The notes below the pieces were generated by a model that made no database searches, was not told where the DNA came from, and worked only from the letters and a program-made list of their open reading frames with translations. Below are positions 7,918 through 10,715 of a stretch of 10,715 nt of DNA, one piece after another. The stretch's first letter is position 1; each line of letters begins with the position of its first letter. The stretch is from Fidelibacterota bacterium UBA2125 (lineage in GTDB: Bacteria > Fidelibacterota > Marinisomatia > Marinisomatales > S15-B10). Made by a program: the position numbers and the translations under genes. Where the stretch lies: positions 1-10,715 of the forward strand of contig DCXX01000077.1 in NCBI GenBank assembly GCA_002329125.1, read 5' to 3'.

Positions 7918-8576
7918 TGGGCGGATGATTTAATCATTCGCCAGACGAAATAGCCCACACCCAGGGCAAGTCCCGCAAGAAAGATTATCCAGGAGAAAAC
8001 TTCTGGAGTAGTAACACCATTATTGTTGGTAAAACTGTATAAGATAAGTACAGTGGCAACTGCTTCAATGATCCAGTCAGAAAGAGAGACAACGAGTCTC
8101 TTTTTTTGCTGTTCTCTAATCAAAAGCCAGTATCCGCTAAAAATCAATCCACAGCTTACCAGCACTGGGGCCAGCACCGGCGCCATCCAGGGAATCGGTA
8201 TAAGGAAAAGGAGGTCCCAATCCAGAAAAGAATGGGGCCAACCGTGAAAAATCGAGAGAAATACATAATAGAATATGTCCCAGACTCCAAAAGCAATAAT
8301 AAATGAACCAAACCGGCCCATAGGTCTGCTTCCTGCCAAAACCCCAACAGAAATCAACATTATCAGAGTGGTAAACTCCCGGACAATTTCTACAGTGAAA
8401 ATCTCACGAGGAATACCTGACAAAGTAATATTACTCCCTTCTACATGGAGAAGCTGTCTGAGGTAAATGACAGCGGCAGCTTCTACCATTGCAAACCCTA
8501 CACCAAAAAGTGTTAACCACAATAATTTTTGCAATGCTGAAAGTTTACGCCTCACCGAGCCCCCGTTTGGTACCAC
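7914..8576 (-). CDS. Conserved polytopic membrane protein of unknown function
   Basis: A protein of up to 220 residues with about six hydrophobic segments (roughly 16-41, 66-82, 88-110, 120-152, 165-182 and 193-213). It contains compact motifs that look strongly constrained: MVEAAAVIYLR (30-40), REFTTLIML (66-74), FGVWDIFYY (96-104) and a W/D/P-rich stretch at 112-138 (GWPHSFLDWDLLFLIPIPW). I recognise this as a widespread type of bacterial membrane protein, but I know no function for it. The frame opens at GTG 8576. GTG 8555 gives a more ordinary N-terminus (MRRKLSALQKLLWL) and a shorter overlap with the transporter gene upstream (11 rather than 32 bases), so it may be the true start. It sits between two transporter genes, which suggests a shared envelope role. 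Confidence 0.8.
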   Translation of the reverse strand: MVPNGGSVRRKLSALQKLLWLTLFGVGFAMVEAAAVIYLRQLLHVEGSNITLSGIPREIFTVEIVREFTTLIMLISVGVLAGSRPMGRFGSFIIAFGVWDIFYYVFLSIFHGWPHSFLDWDLLFLIPIPWMAPVLAPVLVSCGLIFSGYWLLIREQQKKRLVVSLSDWIIEAVATVLILYSFTNNNGVTTPEVFSWIIFLAGLALGVGYFVWRMIKSSAQ

Positions 8577-9456
8577 CGTAACCCACCATTAGGAAGACAC
8601 CCGTTAGTACTATTATTCCACTCATCAAAAGATTATATGTAGGGACCGTTCCAAAAATAATCCACGCCAGAAGGGCTGTTAAAGGCGGCTGCGTACAAGT
8701 GACGATGGCAACCTGCGACGGTCGAATTCGCTCAAGGAGCCAGTACCACAAAAAGTAGGCCAGGCCGGAAGCAAAAATGCCTATGTAAACGACGGAGAGC
8801 CAGACAGTAATGGTGGTTTGTGAATAATCTGCTCTGATTGCTGGAATCAGGCCAAAGGGGAGATAAAGGAACAGACCGAACGTAATGACTATGAAAGTAG
8901 TTTCAAGAGAACCGTATCGCTCAACGATGGGCTTCCCCAAAGCTGTAAAAAGGGCCCAAGACAGCACTGCCACAAGGATCAACAGATCGCCCAAAACTGT
9001 CTCTTGTCTGAAAGAGAGCAGTTCTCCTGTAAACAAGACAGCTACTCCAAACATGGCCAGCGTAACACCCGCCCACTTCCACCATCTTAATTTTTCAATC
9101 TTCAACCAAAGTGTAAGAAGCAATACCCACGCTGGCGTAGTGGCATACATGAGGGCGGGGTGAGACGCTGGTGTATATTGAATACCTGTAAGGAATGTCA
9201 TCTGGTTCAAAGGGACCGCCAGAAACGCCAGTGTCACAAATCGCCAACGGTCCACAGGCTGGATGGTAATCTTTTTTCCTGTTAATTTCATGAGCAGAAA
9301 CAGTGTTGCACTTCCGATGATAAACCGGTAAAAAGCTACCGCCCAGGGAGACAGCTTCATTACAGCCTCTTTCGCTGCAATGTGCGTCAGTGAAAAAATA
9401 AGCGAAACGCCAATGATAGCAAGGAAAATTACTGCTTTACTATTTCCTGTTTTCAC
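8545..9456 (-). CDS. EamA/DMT-family transporter
   Basis: A 303-residue protein with ten hydrophobic helices in two EamA repeats (about 12-145 and 155-292), the standard size and layout of a drug/metabolite transporter. Typical family features are visible: SLTHIAAKEAV in helix 1, FYRFIIGSATL in helix 2, ALMYATTPAWVLLL with its TP pair in helix 4, GDLLILVAVLSWALFTALGK at the start of repeat two, and VAIVTCTQPPLTALLAWIIFG in helix 9. It probably exports a small metabolite or amino acid across the inner membrane; the substrate is unknown. The start is GTG 9456, overlapping the stop of the methyltransferase gene by 17 bases, with only a weak ribosome site. Its end overlaps the next gene, so these are likely co-transcribed. 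Confidence 0.92.
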   Translation of the reverse strand: MKTGNSKAVIFLAIIGVSLIFSLTHIAAKEAVMKLSPWAVAFYRFIIGSATLFLLMKLTGKKITIQPVDRWRFVTLAFLAVPLNQMTFLTGIQYTPASHPALMYATTPAWVLLLTLWLKIEKLRWWKWAGVTLAMFGVAVLFTGELLSFRQETVLGDLLILVAVLSWALFTALGKPIVERYGSLETTFIVITFGLFLYLPFGLIPAIRADYSQTTITVWLSVVYIGIFASGLAYFLWYWLLERIRPSQVAIVTCTQPPLTALLAWIIFGTVPTYNLLMSGIIVLTGVFLMVGYGGTKRGLGEA

Positions 9457-9847
9457 TTCGCTTTAGTTTTGGAAAGAACTGCCCGGTATTCTCCATGTAC
9501 TTTCTATAGTCATCACCAAATTTTTCAAGCATGAATTCTTCTTCACTCGTGATATGCCAAGCCCAAAAAAGACTTATGGGAATCACTGAAAATAGCACCG
9601 CCCAAGACCGAGACAAAAGAACAACAATACCCGTGCCGCTCCAGATGAAAGCACTGTAGAGTGGGTGACGACTCCAGACGTAGGGGCCCGTTGTAACCAG
9701 CTCCTTCCCACGCTTTGAAAAAGGTAAATGTTTCAAACTCCAGATAATGGTGACAAAAAAATCAATAACAAAAAGGACAAAAAGGAACCACCACATCCCC
9801 TCCGGCATCACAATGGAGGGTAGAGATAAGAACTGACTGACCTCCAC
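9440..9847 (-). CDS. Isoprenylcysteine carboxyl methyltransferase (ICMT)-like membrane methyltransferase, probably with a disrupted 5' end
   Basis: As an uninterrupted frame from GTG 9847 it has 135 residues. Helices are visible at about 18-40 and 63-95. The C-terminal half carries the ICMT/PEMT signature: TTGPYVWSRHPLYSAF (51-66), then SEEEFMLEKFGDDYRKYMENTGQFFP (101-126), which bind S-adenosylmethionine and the membrane substrate in this family. Bacterial members methylate lipids or small molecules rather than prenylated proteins; the substrate here is unknown. The family is usually longer, and the same frame stays open upstream of 9847 with sensible membrane-protein sequence but no ATG. 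I therefore think the real gene starts at ATG 9953 and is frameshifted (see the next entry). The end overlaps the EamA transporter gene by 17 bases. Confidence 0.8.
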   Translation of the reverse strand: MEVSQFLSLPSIVMPEGMWWFLFVLFVIDFFVTIIWSLKHLPFSKRGKELVTTGPYVWSRHPLYSAFIWSGTGIVVLLSRSWAVLFSVIPISLFWAWHITSEEEFMLEKFGDDYRKYMENTGQFFPKLKRSENRK

Positions 9848-9953
9848 AGTAACAATCCAGACGGAAAAGGTGACTGCTAGGCCCGTGGGGCCTGAACCAA
9901 AAGAGGTTCTATAGGATGAGATGGCCCACCTTCTCAGAAAAAACTGTTTTCAT
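9848..9953 (-). other. Probable frameshifted N-terminal part of the ICMT-like gene
   Basis: ATG at 9951-9953 lies 11 bases after the stop of the upstream gene, as expected in an operon, but its frame ends after 14 codons at a TAG. Removing one base from the six-A run at 9938-9943 (six T on the coding strand) joins it to the methyltransferase frame. The result is a start MKTVFLRRWAISSYRTSFG followed by a hydrophobic helix (LAVTFSVWIVTV), giving about 170 residues in all. This could be a homopolymer sequencing error, a real mutation or programmed slippage; the sequence alone cannot decide. No Shine-Dalgarno is seen before the ATG. Confidence 0.55.
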
Positions 9954-9964
9954 GAAGGTGGAAT

Positions 9965-10715
9965 TTAAAACCTAGAGGTTGAATCACGTGCAATATTGAC
10001 CAGGAACCCTCTGGAGGCTCTTGAGAAAAAGAGACCATATCCGTTCACAATATTGCCTTGAGGGAGAAGAAACTGATTCTGAGCCACTGGGTCTCCGCTG
10101 TAGTAGTTATAATAAGCTTCATCAGTGGCAGAAAGAGTAATAAGGTGTAATCCATAATAATTGAAGAACAACCAACTCATAGGGACCGGGGATTCCACCA
10201 CTTGCCACTGGAATGGATTGATTCGGTATGGGTCACCATTCTCAAGGCGTAAGTAGTCCTCTTTCCAAAGCTGATAAAGCAGTGTAGTGTCATAAATCAG
10301 ATTCACAAAAGTGGAATCACGGGTACCGTTTCTGTTGTAATCAAAATAGTCACTACTGCTGTTTTCACTGAAAGGCTCCAAGCCCCGTTCCTCAGCCTCT
10401 AGAGCAAAGGAGGATACCTGAATTGTATTGTAATCTTCAGAGTTGAAATTCAGAAAGAAGAGAGGAAAAGATGCAAAACTGCCTACATAACATCTTTCAT
10501 TTTTGTAGATAGCTGTAGAGATTTTTGTAAAGTCAATTTTTTGTAATACTTCTTCAAAACTCTCCACCTGCTGTAACCAAGTGATGTCAAAATTATCCGT
10601 ATTGATAACATCCACTACCCTCTCTTCACCACCACAGATGTATGTCTCACCAGATGGGCTAAAAAATTCAATCTTCTCAGGTACCGTAGTTTCACCATAT
10701 ACCGTATAGTCTTGC
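9965..10715 (-). CDS. Putative surface/periplasmic protein, DUF4249-like, partial (N-terminus off right edge)
   Basis: The frame is open from the right edge down to a TAA at 9965, giving 249 visible residues; the start and any signal peptide lie outside the window. The internal GTG at 10615 is not a likely start because in-frame coding-like sequence continues upstream of it (TVYGETTVPEKIEFFSPSGE). The protein is soluble, rich in aromatic and acidic residues, with no membrane helix in view. The C-terminal pattern, LITLSATDEAYYNYYSG followed by an NIVNGYGLFFSRASRGFLV segment, resembles the end of DUF4249-type lipoproteins of Bacteroidota-like bacteria. That resemblance is from memory and tentative. 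Another reading is an unrelated hypothetical protein. It is followed after 11 bases by the ATG of the methyltransferase gene, so it may head or belong to the same operon. Confidence 0.65.
   Translation of the reverse strand, partial: QDYTVYGETTVPEKIEFFSPSGETYICGGEERVVDVINTDNFDITWLQQVESFEEVLQKIDFTKISTAIYKNERCYVGSFASFPLFFLNFNSEDYNTIQVSSFALEAEERGLEPFSENSSSDYFDYNRNGTRDSTFVNLIYDTTLLYQLWKEDYLRLENGDPYRINPFQWQVVESPVPMSWLFFNYYGLHLITLSATDEAYYNYYSGDPVAQNQFLLPQGNIVNGYGLFFSRASRGFLVNIARDSTSRF

Noticed and set aside
7925..7937. Thirteen-base palindrome ATGATTTAATCAT just upstream of the MATE start
   Set aside because: It lies inside the coding end of the preceding gene, is AT-rich and short, and has no second copy seen nearby. 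Chance is the simplest explanation.

Overview
The window carries nine protein genes and no RNA gene, mobile element or CRISPR array that I could find. Base composition is moderate, and several starts are GTG or TTG with weak ribosome binding sites. The gene content (a secreted carboxypeptidase-regulatory-repeat protein, a multiheme cytochrome next to a CRTAC1-type FG-GAP/ASPIC-UnbV protein, and a possible DUF4249-like surface protein) suggests a Gram-negative bacterium of the FCB group. A marine lineage such as Marinimicrobia is possible, but this is an inference from gene style only.

Left part, minus strand: a secreted protein made of alternating beta-sandwich repeats begins at 1428 and runs off the left edge. 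A divergent 230-bp spacer (1429-1658) separates it from a plus-strand set of three genes (1659-6470). These are a membrane-anchored five-heme cytochrome c with a possible cytochrome-b-like N-terminal domain, a membrane-anchored seven-repeat FG-GAP/ASPIC-UnbV protein whose start overlaps the cytochrome gene, and a membrane-anchored TPR protein. Their tight spacing and shared N-terminal anchoring suggest one envelope complex or pathway, probably linked to electron transfer. I cannot name its substrate. This is the most interesting part of the window.

Right part, minus strand (transcribed from 10715 towards 6484): five tightly packed genes. In transcription order they are a partial DUF4249-like protein, an ICMT-like membrane methyltransferase, an EamA-type transporter, an unnamed polytopic membrane protein and a MATE-family exporter. 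The last four overlap by a few to about 30 bases and look like one operon. The 5' end of the methyltransferase gene appears frameshifted at a run of six A (plus strand): a natural ATG 11 bases after the upstream stop is out of phase with a readable N-terminal extension. The left and right gene sets converge with only 13 bases between their stop codons.
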